Origin: Epiperipatus broadwayi
Taxonomy: Eukaryota; Onychophora; Udeonychophora; Euonychophora; Peripatidae
DNA: 64,000 nt
Direction: 5' to 3'
NCBI GenBank assembly: GCA_028023455.1
Contig: JAQFVV010012416.1
Span: forward strand, 9,553,967-9,617,966
Every line of letters starts with the position of its first letter. Position 1 is the stretch's first letter. The position numbers and the translations under genes are program-made. The notes below the pieces were generated by a model, which was not told the DNA's origin, did no database searches, and saw nothing but the letters and a program-made list of their open reading frames with translations. Of this stretch, positions 23,767 to 38,700 are shown piece after piece.

Positions 23767-26700
23767 GTAATTTGTTATTATTTATTTTAATTAATATTTA
23801 ACTATGGGGGAACATTGATCTGAGAAGTGACACAGAAAGTAATTGTGAATAGAACTAACGTGCACGGTTGTTGTTTTTTTTAAAATCAAACAAAATCATG
23901 GATGCAGCACCTATATGATATTTTCTGCTTGGTTCTATATCAAATTTCGATTTTTTTTTAACACTAACAGAAAATTAATGGATGTGCTAGAATATACATA
24001 TCGCTAGGAATTATTCATAAAAACCAATTTTGATTCAATTCAACACTGTATAATACCGATGCGTCATCTCTGCTGGTTCAGCATGAACTGCTTCTTAGGG
24101 GTCATTTGTCTTTTATTGTATCTTTATTTATTTGAAGAATAAAAAAGAAAGGAAGTATGGAGATTATTGAAATAATCGATAATCACTCGACTTGCTTGTA
24201 TTATTTTTGAGCAAGAAATATTGTATAAAGTAGGAATAAATAAAAACATTGCGATAATATATATATTTAGAAAAAAATTGTACGGATATTTTATGTTTAT
24301 ATGTGTACCGCAATTATTATTTAACCGCAGCTAATCCACTGTATAATGACTATTTATATGAATAGTAAATGAATGTTATTTTTCGACATATACAATAGAA
24401 GCTATACAAGTTGGCTTACCATGAATCTCACCATAATATATCATATTCTCTTTGGTTTGAGATACCCCAATTTATATTTCATGAATAGACATATATGTAC
24501 ATATTGCAGTCACTCATAAATAAGCATGGTCATTCCAATTCCCAAGAAAGAAAGGAAAAAAAATGTCTAGAAATGAGTTTTACAACAACTCAACAATCTA
24601 ATCTATGAACCACAAATACATACACATATATATTATGTTTTTGTTCACAATTCTTTTTTGTTTCAATTTGCATGGCAACAAAAACTATGTGCAATGTTTC
24701 TGTATTCTCAAAAACCCATATCCAGTTTCTGGTGAATATGGCTGGAAACAACCTATTTTTAAAAATCCTTTAAAACTCTTTTCCTATGCTGAACATCAAT
24801 GGCATTCTGTTGTAATTATTGCAGCGGAACTTCTCTGAGTATACAATTATCTGCAGTCTTTATGTTTTTAAGATTACATAGAGTCATTTTAACTTCTGCA
24901 AGCAGAATATCTCTGAGCAAATCTAAGTCTTTTGCTAAAGAGATCATCAGAATGTTTATATTCAAAGATTATTAAAGTACTTCCTCCCTACACATCATCA
25001 TATAAAAGAATGCCATTCACTGATGTAATCATATTAGATCCACATTCAAGACATCAAAACAAATGGCTAATTTGACCACAATGAGCAAATGATTCTATCT
25101 CCTTTAACAATTTTAATCCATCAATTATTCTTAAATCTTCTTGACAATTGTTACGGTTTTAACTTTAAGTCCCATAACTTTGCAAAGCATTGAATACCAC
25201 GACTGATTTTAAACAAATTATTAACATTACATGGATGCCATTTTTTGACTTTTTTTCAACAAGTTTGCTGACATACTTTTGTATTAATAGCTTTCATTCA
25301 AAAGCTATCTGTTAAAATTTTTTAATGGCTTATCTTTTCCTCTAATTTCCTATGAGTAAAAATATTTGGATTTATTCTTTATACTCAGAAATATATATTC
25401 TGTAAATTGTAAAAGACACATTAATGGTATGATACTAAACTTAAGCACATTTTGTCTATTAGAACAAACACACACCATACCTATACTGATTTTATATTAA
25501 CAAATTTTTATAATATAGTAATACTGAACCATATTTAATATATTTTATTTCATATCTTAATTTTAAAAAAATTAAGAATTATTAAAGAAAATTTTCATAC
25601 CTTTTACTACTAGCTGTTTATTTTTAATTTTAGTTAAATCGTTTGGTTACGGAAGCATTGGTTTGTCAAAACATTCCAGCCATTAAGCATTCGGTAAGTT
25701 TTTGGAAGTTAATTTTCTCAGTGATTTTATAAAGTCTGAAGTATATACAATATGTGTTTGAGATAAAGTGAATAAATAAATTTCACCTAGTTTTAAAAAA
25801 ATATCTTTAAAAAAAATTTGTATAATCTCTATTTTAGAACATTAGCATAGAAGTCCTATGACTATAGTCTCAGCCAATCATGGATCAAATAAAATAAATG
25901 TATGTAGCACCAATACATTTCTCACCATAAACAGAAGAGATTTATTTTATAGAATGATTTTGCTTGTAAAGCAATACACAATTGCTTGAATATAGTTTTC
26001 TTTTTAATTACTGAAGCTAATCAGTTAATATGCACATATGTTACTTAGATTGGCATATCCCAAACTCTTTTTTAAGGAATACTAGTATTTCTTAAGACTT
26101 ATTAGTGAGGTTTATGTTTTGATGTTTTTTTGATGCATAATTAATTTAATTAAAAATTATTTGTTTGGGTTTTTTGAAAGTATAATACCCTATTTTTATA
26201 TACTGTACAATATATTTTATGGGCTGCAGAAAAATGTTTGCTGTTATCTGAAAGGAGATATTTTGATTTCCATTTTGAGGTCTTAAAAGAACCAAGCAAG
26301 GAAAATTCCTAATGTCCTCTCCATATGAACATGGATGGGCTCCTCACCAATATGCACCATCCATGTAGTGAATTTATTGGTTTTTATCTCTGACTTTAAG
26401 ATTAAGAAACATCATAGTCTTTCTTCTCAGTTGCCTGATAATTATTAACTGAAATATCAGTTGAGTTTTCTTGAAGGCAGAATGAATGTGTGTATGAATG
26501 AACTTTGTATAAATAAATGTTTGGTAAAACTGACTTTTAGCGTCCCCAACAATTGGCCCTCTATTTTTAAAAAACTGAACTAACTACTTTTTCCCACCTA
26601 AAAAAAAAGTGTATGTAACTATATCCAAGTGTAAATGCTAATAAAAAAAAAGTTAAAATAAATACTTACATTTACATGCGTATTTTTCACTTATAGCGGT

Positions 26701-29700
26701 CTTTGCTGTATATAGAACTGTAAATAAATGACGTATATTAACTCTAAATGTTTTCACATAAAGAATAATAAATAACCAAAAAAAAAAATTACTTTTTTAG
26801 GAGTAGTTGGAAGCCACACAAGCGAGGAAATGCACGAAAAGGTCGTCGCGTGCGTGCAGATTTCTGAAACAAAATTCCCACAGGTAGGATGAGAACAAAG
26901 GTCTGCTCGTCCCAAATTGGTATTTTAGCTTACGCTTTGCTCTCATCCACAGATTTTCAACATTATTGGTGTGTATATCCTCGTCATCCGGGTCAACAAA
27001 GTTGTCTTGATGGATGACGACAGAGTGGAGATAGACACCATTGGAAAGACCGCTAATATTGTTATACGCACGCCATCCGTCGCTGATAATATGTGTTCCA
27101 GGCAAAATGTGTTGCTGGATCAGTGGTTCCAGGGTGGCAGCCGATCTGTCTGCAATTTCAGATAGGAAACATTTTTTCGAGCCTCTTTCTATTCCACCGA
27201 ACACCCAACGGCCTTCTCTGAAGGCCCCTCTGTTGTATTTCCGATGGAAGAAATATGACTCGTCGATTTCAACTATCTGTGGTTCGCCATTGGCATCAAG
27301 TCCACCGAGAAGTGCTGTATTTCTGTCGAAATATGTAGCACATTCTTTCTGGCAAAAATTACACCAGTCTATGATCACTCGTTCGCTGACCTCCGTCTCG
27401 CGAACGATCATCCAAACAGGCACATTATATGACCAGCAAAATGCTATGTGAACAATGGTGTTCAAACCCAGATGGCTGCGTGAAAAAAATGAGCCACTTC
27501 GTACTGCTGTACGTTGTTTGCACATTTTGCATTGCCATCTGACACCATCTATGCCAGCCGAATATTTTACCAGCGAACATTCAATGTTGCAACGCAGACA
27601 GAGCATGCTGTTCTTTAGCAGACGCCTCCTGGCCAGCCACTTCAGGGTCAATTCCACAGTTTGAAATTGCTCTATGAGACGACGAGTATTCCAACTTTCT
27701 GCCAGAACTTCCGAAACAGACATAATTTCATTTGGAGGCACTATGGTTGTGAGAGCCACTGTAGCTGCCATTTTTTAGAAGGACAGAATTCCACGTGGTA
27801 TAATTTGTCTCGTGTCACAAATGACACGTGACCAAAGTACTAGTTCATAATTTTTACAGCTGGGACTTTTTGCGTGAGTCTAAATAGAGCCTAAAAAAGT
27901 AAGTTTTTTTTTGGTTATTTATTATTCTTTATGTGAAAACATTTAGAGTTAATATACGTCATTTATTTACAGTTCTATATACAGCAAAGACCGCTATAAG
28001 TGAAAAATACGCATATAAATGTAAGTATTTATTTTAACTTTTTTTTATTAGCATTTACACTTGGATATAGTTACATACACTTTTTTTTTTAGGTGGGAAA
28101 AAGTAGTTAGTTCAGTTTTTTAAAAATAGAGGGCCAATTGTTGGGGACGCTAAAAGTCAGTTTTACCAAATGTTTATAATCATGTCAGATGAATTTATTA
28201 AATAAACAAGCTTGCTGGTATGATGCGGAGAAGAGAGACGAGTTCAAAGAAACTGGATTAAACTTAGAGAGACCATCATTTTGCTATGGATTAATATGGG
28301 TTAAAAATGATAATGATGATATTTTATGAGTAGAATATTCATATGGAAGTACAACTATAACTTTTGAACTACGTTGTCAAATAAATGTTGTGAATCGATA
28401 CTTGTTTATTTTTTTTAAACACAATTTTTTTATATTAAGGGTTCTACATGAATTGTAAAAAAAAATTTTTAAAAAAAAACTTATGATATTGACCTAAATT
28501 GATGTGATATAAAATGTCTTCTTCTTAATCAAAATTAATGTTTTTTCTACATAAATTCTTTTCTCAGAAATTCCGTTAATCAAGTTAAACATTTCCTCCA
28601 TCAAAAACCTTTACCACAGCAAACTCATCTACTTCTTACTTCTTATTGCCCAAGTATTTTTCAAGCTCTAGTTTATATTTTGTATTCCATTTTAATAAAA
28701 AGCTATTTTATTAATTTTACTATCATATAATACTAAATGGTCCAAGCACTTTACCACTGTTACACAATGCTTTACTACATTTTCGATTGCCTCAGCAATC
28801 TTCTTCAGAACTTTATATCTCCTAACCTCAACTGTTACAATCAAACTTCAAAAATTTTCTATCATATTCTCATATCAAAAAGTCTTAAAATCAATCTTTT
28901 TCACTTTTTCTATTTTACTATCTATACAATTTATTCAGATCCTCTTTCAACATCAACATTTACTTTCACATTTTTATATAAATCACATTTAGAATCCAAT
29001 TTTTTATTCCATGTTTGCATTCTTTCCTTGGTACCTAAAGTTCTTGAAGTTCACCAAATAACAATAAGCTTCTTCCAATGTTATTATACATTCTTTCATA
29101 TATAATTTTTATTCTTATTCAACTCCAGACTATTTGTTTTATTCATATTCATTTTCCATAACTCTATTTTTTTTAATTGAACCCTCATAATTATTATGTA
29201 ATATAATATATTCTCTGTTATTCTATTTTCTTTTCTTATTTGCATCCCTAAATATAAAGATATACTTTTCATATCTAACTTTAGCTTGCATTTTTATTTT
29301 TATATATAGATATCCTAGGATATTCCTTTTTAATCTCATAGATTGCAAAAATTATTACAAATTAACTCATCTAGTATTTTTAATATCTCTTTTTAATAAA
29401 TGCTATCCATTACTTTTAAATAAATCTCAATTTCTTATAAACATATTTCACATATTTTAAAAAAAAGTCACACCGTTATATTTTATTCTCAAATTAACTC
29501 CACAAATCCTTTTCATTATCACATTATCAAATAGTGATAATAAGGCTACCATACCTACCTGCTTATTTTTTTCTTTCAAGCTCATAATTATATCCTCAAA
29601 ACATCTTTTTTATTAAGTTTTTTCTAGTACTTTGACTTTTTGTAGACACATCCTGACATTCATCTCTCTATTTTTCTAGTCAATCCATATCCCTTAACCA

Positions 29701-32700
29701 TCAAATCAGCCTATAGTACATTTTCCCTACTTTTTATTCCCACATACGTTCTCCCTCTCTGCAGCATATTTTCATTATCATGAAAATCAACTTAGGCTTT
29801 TGGCATATTCTCATATCTACTGATTTCAGAATTATTTATTATATTAACCATTTTAACTGATTAAACTATTTCAGTGATTATTGTCAACCTCAAAATTCAA
29901 AGTTAAGTCATAAATGCAGTACATTCCTTAAGAAATGATGAGTCTCACAGTTGTAATTTAAAGTTAAAATAGTTGTTTATATCAAAGATAACAGTGATCA
30001 AGTTGGATGTGCTGCCATCTATTGACATATATAAAAAAATCTAGTGCTTTTCTTACATTTGAATACCTATTATTCATAACCTGTTTAATGAATTTTTCTA
30101 ATTCATGTGCAAAATTATAAACATTATGGCATAATAGTTAGTGCACGATCTGCTATAACATATTCTGAAGTTTGAACTTAGATAAAATTTGCATTATTTT
30201 TCAGATTGGAATAGGCTTAGGATTTTTTTTTTAAATGTCTGGCCTTTATCCAATCTAATTAGCCATTCTGTATCAGTCAGTAAATGAATGTCTAGTTATA
30301 ATTAGTTCAGTAGCAAAACTATTTAAAATGTGCTATAGCACTCACACCCCCTCCTAGCAATTGAAAATCCAGTGAGAAATGCATTCTCTTATAATGTTCC
30401 TATAGGGGAGGAGGGCTGGTGCAAAAGCTTTGCTATATGAACCATATTATATCGCATTTCTAATATTTTTTTTTTCTTTAATTGATGTTTTAGTTAAAAT
30501 GTTTTTCCAAATAAACAATTTTGTTTTGTTCATATTATAATTTCTTCCATCTTTTCGTATTTGATATATATTCTATAATAATTCTGAATTTTATATAATA
30601 TAATATTAACTCATCTATGTACTTTACTACTGTTTCACAATGCTTTAATTACCACTCTCTTTTGCAGTTTCGATTGCCCCAGCAATCTTCTTCAGAACTG
30701 CAACATAATACAAATATATGAATATAAATATACATGAATATATAATTTATATACATCTACATACATTATATGTATATCCTCAACCCCAGACCAGTTTCTG
30801 CTACTGGCATCATCAGTAGGGGTATTCTGCAAAACTTATTAAGAGCTTATTTTGCAAGCTCTGTATATAATATTTGTAAATACAAGCTTATTAAATTAAG
30901 TCATGTGACATCTGACTTGATTTTTTTTTGTAATTATATGTATGTAATTATATGTGTATATAATTATATGTGTATGTATTTGAGTATGGAATTATGTGTA
31001 TGTGTATTATATGAATTACATACATATAATATATATAGATATATATAAATTACATATAATGTATATAGATGTATATAAATTACATGTTCATATATATTCA
31101 TATATTTGTATTATGTTGTAGTTCTGAAAAAGATTGCTGGGGCAATCGAAACTGTAAAAGACGGTGGTAATTAACACTTTGAGAAACAGTAATAAAGTAC
31201 ATAGATGATTTAATATTATATTATATACATTTGGCAATGCAATATGAAAGATTAGTTATTATACTTCTTGAAGAACTCTGAATTTTAATTATTATTTATT
31301 CTTAGACTGTCAAACATGTCATTAAGTATTTTATTTATTGTGTTTACTTACTGTGTTCTTACATTCATATCGGCCTTTCAAGCCAATTGTGCAAACGCTT
31401 TGCGAGTGTTAAATAATAAATGAATACCCTCTGACCAATACAAGATATAGAATTTAAGCAGGAATAAAAAGAATCCCTCTTATTCCTACGACTCAAATAT
31501 TTATATATGAGCAAATCTGAAGTACTGGCACAGAAGGCGTGACGATAGAATGGTCACTTTAAATTACTATATACAATGTCTGAATAAATGACGCTGATGA
31601 AATCATGTGTAGAGAGAGAGACATGACCTCAAAAGAAAAATCAAAGAGGCCTTATTCATCACACGAGACAATGATGCCATAAATAGGAAGGACACATGCT
31701 ATGCTTTATCAAAGAAATGGAATTAGCATATTTGCATATCATTAAATGTATTAGCAAGCTATGATTATGAAGGCAAGATCCTTTGAAAGCGCTCAGCTAG
31801 TTTATTATTTTTAGTTATCTATTTTATATTAATAGCTTTTGGGAACAGTTGCACCACACACACCCTCATGCTTGAAGGAAAGATATGTAATTGCTTATAT
31901 ATATTAAGAACAAAAATTCATTCTATTTATTTTACTTTAGAACCAAAAAGTAATTTATGCATTTAGAGGATATCCCCAGTCTAATTTCTGGATATTGATA
32001 GTAGTTGAAGATAAGTAGGGAAAGCCCATTCAATGCTTTGTTTTTGTAAGATCTAAAATTCATTTTATACTGCAATAATGCTCAAATAAAAAAAGTCAAA
32101 ATGATCTTTAGATAATTTACATTAATTACCAATAGCTGTGCCATTTGTACAGCAATAAAAATAATAGATTGTGAACATTGTTCTAGTAGATAATAACCAA
32201 TTCTTTTCATGCCAGTGGTATGGCTATCAAGTCACCAGAGAAAGGAGTGTTTGCAGACCCGTCAATTAAGAGTTTATAAACTTGAAAATTTCACATGCCA
32301 CATCTTTCGGTGATAATTTTTCAAACTTTTAATATATTAATATTTTAAATAAACCATTATGGTATTTAAAAATTATAAAGTAATGACAACAAAAATATGA
32401 ATATCATAAATAAATTTGCATACAAACTTTTTGTTTATTTAACAGAAGTCAACATTGACATATAGCTTTGTGAAATATCTCAGCTTAACTACCAGTTTAT
32501 AACCATGATTAGCTTTTGTCCAGAGAACTACCTTTTTAATGTCTATTACTTTATTCTTTCAATTATATATGTAGTCAATTGTTGGATTGTTTCCCCTCTG
32601 GGTCTGACTTGATTGGGACTTTTTACAGTGTATGTGCATGTTCAATGTTATTTCCTGTTTTAAATTTTTAACTTACATATTTTGATTCTTAGTATGGAAC

Positions 32701-35700
32701 CATTCCCTATCTATAATAGAATTAAGACCGTCTTGCACTATATACAATGATACCCTATGAACTTTGTTTTCAAATTCTAGAGTAATGTCTATTTTTCTGA
32801 CCTTATCATACTATTACCACTAGGAACTTTCACTCTTAAACTAGTTGGTATTAATAGGGAGGGGAGTCTTACAATTTTCTGTTTCTCTATTCCAGTCTTT
32901 AGCTGCCATTGTTGACACACATATCCCGCTACCAATTTTTTATTGTCATTTTTGTATCTAATAACTTCTCTATTAAATTGTTCATGACTCCTAATCTGAG
33001 TATTATAAATCTTAAACTTTTGCTTACTTTTCTTGGGAGAAGTTGGTGAGTTGCTTGCCCCCCCCCCCTCCAACCCTACATGCTCATTCTAAGTGATCTA
33101 TTTTCTCACAGGCTCTACAATGTTCTTTATTAAATTTACACTTCCATGATAGCCCTTCTTTGCACAATACTAGTTACTATTTCTTTCATCTTACTCTTAG
33201 TGGGCTGATATTTATTTTCAATTTTTTGGCTATTATCACTAAAATTTCAGAACTTCTTTGATTGGTCAAGCACTATTTTATGAGCTATACCCATGAGGTC
33301 AGTAACTGCTGCCTCAGTCTATCATTGGTAATCCCTCAAAATAATTGTTTCACCAGCATGTTCTAAGGAGTCATATTTACAAATCTTAGCAAATTCCTTC
33401 AATACTTGCTCATATTCATGTACTAGTTCCTCTTTATTTGGCCATCTATTTCTAAAATGTAGTCATGCTATGTGCATCAAGGGCTGGGAGCTAAAGTAAT
33501 TATTTAGTTTTCCAATTACTACAGTGGTTCTTCATGATCACATAACCAATTTGTGGTTTCAATTAACTTTTACCCAGCATAAAATAGCAACATGGCACCT
33601 TTAATAGGGTCACTAACAGTTCCAATAATAAAAAAAACTTTCTCTATCCTCTTGAGGTAAATTTGCCAATCAAGGGGACTACTGTTAAACTCATTTATTT
33701 TACTTGCAACACAGACAGCATAATTCAAATTAATAACTAATAATAAGTTTAAAAAGTGCATTTTTACACAATTACCTAACTACTCAATAGGTAGTTTCTA
33801 TTTGTGGGATTTAGCCTTTTGTTAACACCTGTAAAGTCTAGCTATGGATTGAAATTCTATTGCCGACTACTAAAACATAAATTGCAGTACAAATTCGAGC
33901 CTATCTCAGTCTGTGCCACCAGTTTTCTGCTATGTAGAGCCATTACGAGTATTGCAGTCATGGTAAAGATGCATAGATAAGCAGAAATAATTAGAACACA
34001 AGAAAATTTTATAACTAAAACTTGACATTTATTGTCATCAAGATAACAATAGTAAAGTAAAATAAACAACACTTCATATATAACAACATAAAACTTAATA
34101 ACACTTATATAGATTAATATTTAAAAAGTCACTTAAAATACGTGGTCATAGAGGCATACAAAATCATAAATAACCTGGTATGAACTATATAAGTCTCTAG
34201 GTCCATTTTTGAATCTTTGGTCGAAGAGTTCTCTGGGTCATCCATAATCTTCTTGAACACTCTACCTTGCAGAGTTCCCTCGGGTTAAACATAATCAGAT
34301 CTGCCGATGCAAGTGTGTGTGATGAGCGATTCTTCTTAAAATGAGTTTGTATCCCTTTTCAGTCCAATTCCAAATAGCAGCATGAAAAATTGTAGAACAC
34401 TAATTACTATTAATGCTGTTCTATTGCTGGAACTGGAACCATTATTTAATTATCATCTTAATTAATCTCTATCTTAGTCTGTTCTTTTAGTCAAATATTT
34501 TCTATTATAGAAATGCTAATCTTATCAGAATATTTTTTACTTTAATTAAACATTTATAGCTTTTTAATTTTTGCTTCATAATACTTTAGTTCATTTATTT
34601 ATTTAGTATTAATTTCAAATTAGCACATTATTTACATTCTAAACATAGCATAAAGATTTTTTGTTTAATGTAATTACAGGCACACAACACATAAATAAAT
34701 TTATCCCTCATTAATTATACTAGAAAATTTACATATCATAAGGATGCTTCAGACTTATTAATGTCTGGTAAAATATTCAGATTTTGCAGAAACTGGACTG
34801 ATATAAAAACTGCAGATAGTTTAGCAAAGTGTGTGTGTGTGGATGTGTAAAAGATGTTATGTCAAAACTACACATAAAAGGACAATGTTTGCTATGCATG
34901 CATATAAATAATCTATACACACATTCATAGAAGATAAATTTGCAATTAGAGTTTTTATTTTCTAAGAGGGTAAATGCTTTTATTTTATTTTAAAGTTGCA
35001 ATCTTTACTGTTTATATAATTGCATTGGACCATTAATAAAGGTGGCATTCCATCTTTATTGTTAAAAGTTGCCTTGACAACAGTTTGAAATTGTTGATTG
35101 TTATTGATATTGGGATTGTTTAAATGTTGATTGGTTTTTAATGATACTTACATATGTATTTTGTTTTGTTATGAGTGAATAAACTCTTTAAGTTTTATCT
35201 GCGTTAATGTTTATTTCAAATTTATTGATGCAACCTGCCTGATAGTATAAATAATATCACTGGGGAATACAGCAGGTTTGTATAATCATTACAAATTCAT
35301 TTCTAGCATTGTTTAGTGTTTTCTTATACTTGAAATGGTTGTTTCTCTTTGTAAATGATTGTTGTAAACAATGATCAAAAAATAGAACTATATAGAAAAA
35401 TATATTAAAGAGAAAAATACTCAAATTAAAGTTCTTTTTTTTTTTACATTTTAAGAATATTTGATATATATATATATTGTAAATTTAATAAAAATAAAGG
35501 CAAATTTTTACTTTTTCAGCCATGTGGCAGCTGGCTGTCCGATGGTGGTGCTGTAATTGAAAGTAATATTTCTCACTTAGTGCAACAGGTTCTGGAGGGC
35601 TTCATTCCAGTATTACATGGAGACTGTGTATTTGACAAGTCGCTAGGTGGAACAATATTGAGTGGGGATGTAATTATCAAAGTGAGTATCAGTTATACTG

Positions 35701-38700
35701 TTAAGGTATTGTAGGTGTTATTATACTCTCTGCCGAGGAGAGGTTGAATTAACTAGACACTGGCCTACTGTGATTAGTAATATGAGATTATCACAGCTGA
35801 ACACTTAAAAAAATTTTTGCTCATATTTCATTGCAAATACCAAAGCAAAATCGCAGTTTTATATTTCCACTTTAAAGAGTCAATATATATTTAAGTAATT
35901 GTTTAACAGAATTCCTGGCTTAAACATAAGACAAATTCTAAACTTGATCAAAACTTTTATCATAATATTTAGCAGTTAGACTTTTATATTTCTGAGATAA
36001 AGAACTCATATTGTTATGGTAGTACCTTCACCGACCATGCCTATGATTTGGGTTCGAATACTGACTGACTAACTTGAAAACTTTTTCAGGTTCTACTCAG
36101 GATTAGAATTTTTTTTAGATACCCCCATCCTTCTCTCCATAGTTAACTATAGAATATTAATCAGCAAATGGATATCTGTTGTCAAGCGTTGTTAGCCGAG
36201 GGGTCATCGCAGCTGCCTTGCAAGCAAGTAGTTGGTTGTAGACGGTTGTGGGTTCGCGTCCTGGCCGATGCTATGACATAATGGAAAAAAAAAATGGATA
36301 TCTGTTACTTTTAGTCACATGATAAACAATGATGGGAAGTGCAAAAACCATCTAGTATTTTGCAATCCTATTGAGTAAAACCTTCTAATTTATTGTCCTT
36401 TTTTGAAATGCTGTTGGGGAGCCTTCACTGCAATTGGCTATTTAAAAACCTATTTACATTTTTTTATCTTTACTATTAAGATGTTTATACTATATGTATG
36501 TACAGAATTTTCCACTTAAAGATGGGTTAACTTGATAATAGCATATTATGACTAAGTAACAGCATATAAACAATGCTACTTCTTTAAAACAATTTCATCT
36601 AGAATCTTAATATATGCTCGTCTTTAATGAGGGTCTCCTTAAGAGTTCTCTTTTAGATTATTATAAATAATCGAATGGCTTCATTGCATCATACCGGAAG
36701 TGACAGAGATTGTTGTAATCCATGGAACTTAAGCTTCAGAATCTGCCACTCTATCACAGCACCAAACTATAGGTCATTATTTAACCAAGATGTTATGTAG
36801 CATCAAATTTTTAGTTGAGTAATTGGTTAATAGAGGGCGCTTAAATGCATTTATTATTTTATTCTAGTGCCTAGTGCAAGAATAAATTTGGAAATTGGGG
36901 GAAATTAACCTACAGGATGCATTGCAAAGAGTGAAGATATGCATGGGAATAAGTGAAGAGAATATATTATTGAGTGATTTAACAGTTGAAGGATGTGAAA
37001 TAGCTAGAAAAAATAGAGAGAATATATAGTTGTGTGCCAGATGCTACGATTTTAGATATTATTGAAGTGTGAAAAAACATATAAATATGACATGCTGGTG
37101 GACACAAATGACCTTTTAAATAAAGATAATGAAGGAAAAAAAGGCATTTTAAAGATATTATTATGAATTTGAAAGAAAGGATGACCATATAGGAGTGTTG
37201 GTATTATTATCAAAATTTGATAGTAAATTTAAATAAGTTTTGTAGAGTTAATTTGTGAATAAAATGTTTATCATAATAATGGTATTATTCTATTTTAGAT
37301 GTGTGAGATGTGCTTATTAAAAATAGAGGTTTAATTAGGGAGGAATGTGTTATGTTTATTAGAAAAAGAAAAGAAAATATCAGGCGAATTAATTTACAAT
37401 AAATTTTACTATCTATTAAAGTCAAGATAAATGTAATAAGATATTTATAGTTATGATACAATGTTGGAGATTGATATGAAAGAAAAGCTATAGTACATTT
37501 AGGAATGCAAGTATAAAAAGCTCAGGCAGACAAAGATAGAGGCTGATATAAAGATAGAAAATATTTTTTTATAGACGATATCTGGGAAAGGTTATAAAAA
37601 AAAAAAAATTTAAAAGAAAGACCAAAAATGTTAGTATAAACTTGGTTTTATATATATATATGCAGGGAAGTAGAGATATGAATAAGTGAAGAGAGTTGGA
37701 GGATGTTTTTATAGGAAAACAGATTTATTAGCAGTGGTAGAGACATTTTTGAGGGATGAAGAAGAATCCATCTTCAGAAATATAAACTGACTAAATAGAT
37801 GTTATGAGGATAAGAAAGGATGAATTGAAAAAGAAATTGAAAAGAATAATATGTGAGTTAAATTTAAATTAGGTAAAAAGAAATGTATGTATGGTATATA
37901 TTTACTACAGAAAATAAAAAGGATGGAATGTGAATATTTGAGAATAGGCTTTAGAAGGTTTAATTCTAAAATATTGATTGTGATTTTATAAAAGTCATTG
38001 GTAGAATAAAGCATATAAGTGGAAAAGTAGTAAAAAATGTGAGAAAAGTGAATTGGAAATTAAGAATTAAGTGTGTAATGAGGAGTTTATATGGTCAAGA
38101 TAGAATCTGAAGTAAGAAAGAAGAAATATAAAAAAAATAAAAGTAATTAAACCATTTGATAAAAAAAGAAAAAGAATATATTAGTGATGTATGAAAAGTT
38201 AAGTAATAAAATTTACTGAAAAGTTAATAGGGATGAATGAGAAATAAATAACTAGGTTAAATTAATTCGATTTAATAGCATTTTGGAAAGCATTAAACAA
38301 AGATAGTGATTGTAAAAGTTATGAAGAGTAAATGAATAAGGTGAAAAAGATTGCATGTGAATATTTATTTAAAACCAACAAAACTGAAAATGGAGGGGAG
38401 AAATGTTGGCTGTATAAAAGAAAGAAGAAAATCATGTTGGAATTATAAAGAAGCTTTTTAGAAGTAAATTGGAAAAGAAGTTAAATGGGATAGTTACTTA
38501 AGGAAGAAAAAAGAATAGAATTACTATAGAGATGGTGTTAACTTAATTAGCAGTTAAGGGAGGAAGTTAGCAGTATGAAAAAAGAGGTTGTAAAAAATTT
38601 TGGAGATATATAAGGAAAAGAAATAACAAAGAAAAGGATGTTATATTATTAAATTCAGAGAGAAGAGACTAACTTGGAGAAAAAATATTTAATAGATTTT

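Larger units (their letters stand above)
26523..28167 (-). mobile_element. Merlin DNA transposon, complete with perfect 8-base TSD
   Basis: A 1645-base element in the second visible IPK intron, opposite in strand to IPK. Both ends start ggtaaaactgac (reading inward), and the octamer aaatgttt flanks it exactly (26515-26522 and 28168-28175), as expected of Merlin (8-9-base duplications). TIRs of about 278 bases are almost identical, with few differences, for example catgcg versus catatg... at one position near 26677. Between them is one intact transposase gene. Near-perfect ends, TSD and ORF suggest a recent, perhaps still competent, autonomous copy. Confidence 0.92.

Noticed and set aside
27041-27664. 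Plus-strand frames of 69-136 codons in the Merlin element
   Set aside because: They are antisense shadows of the intact transposase.
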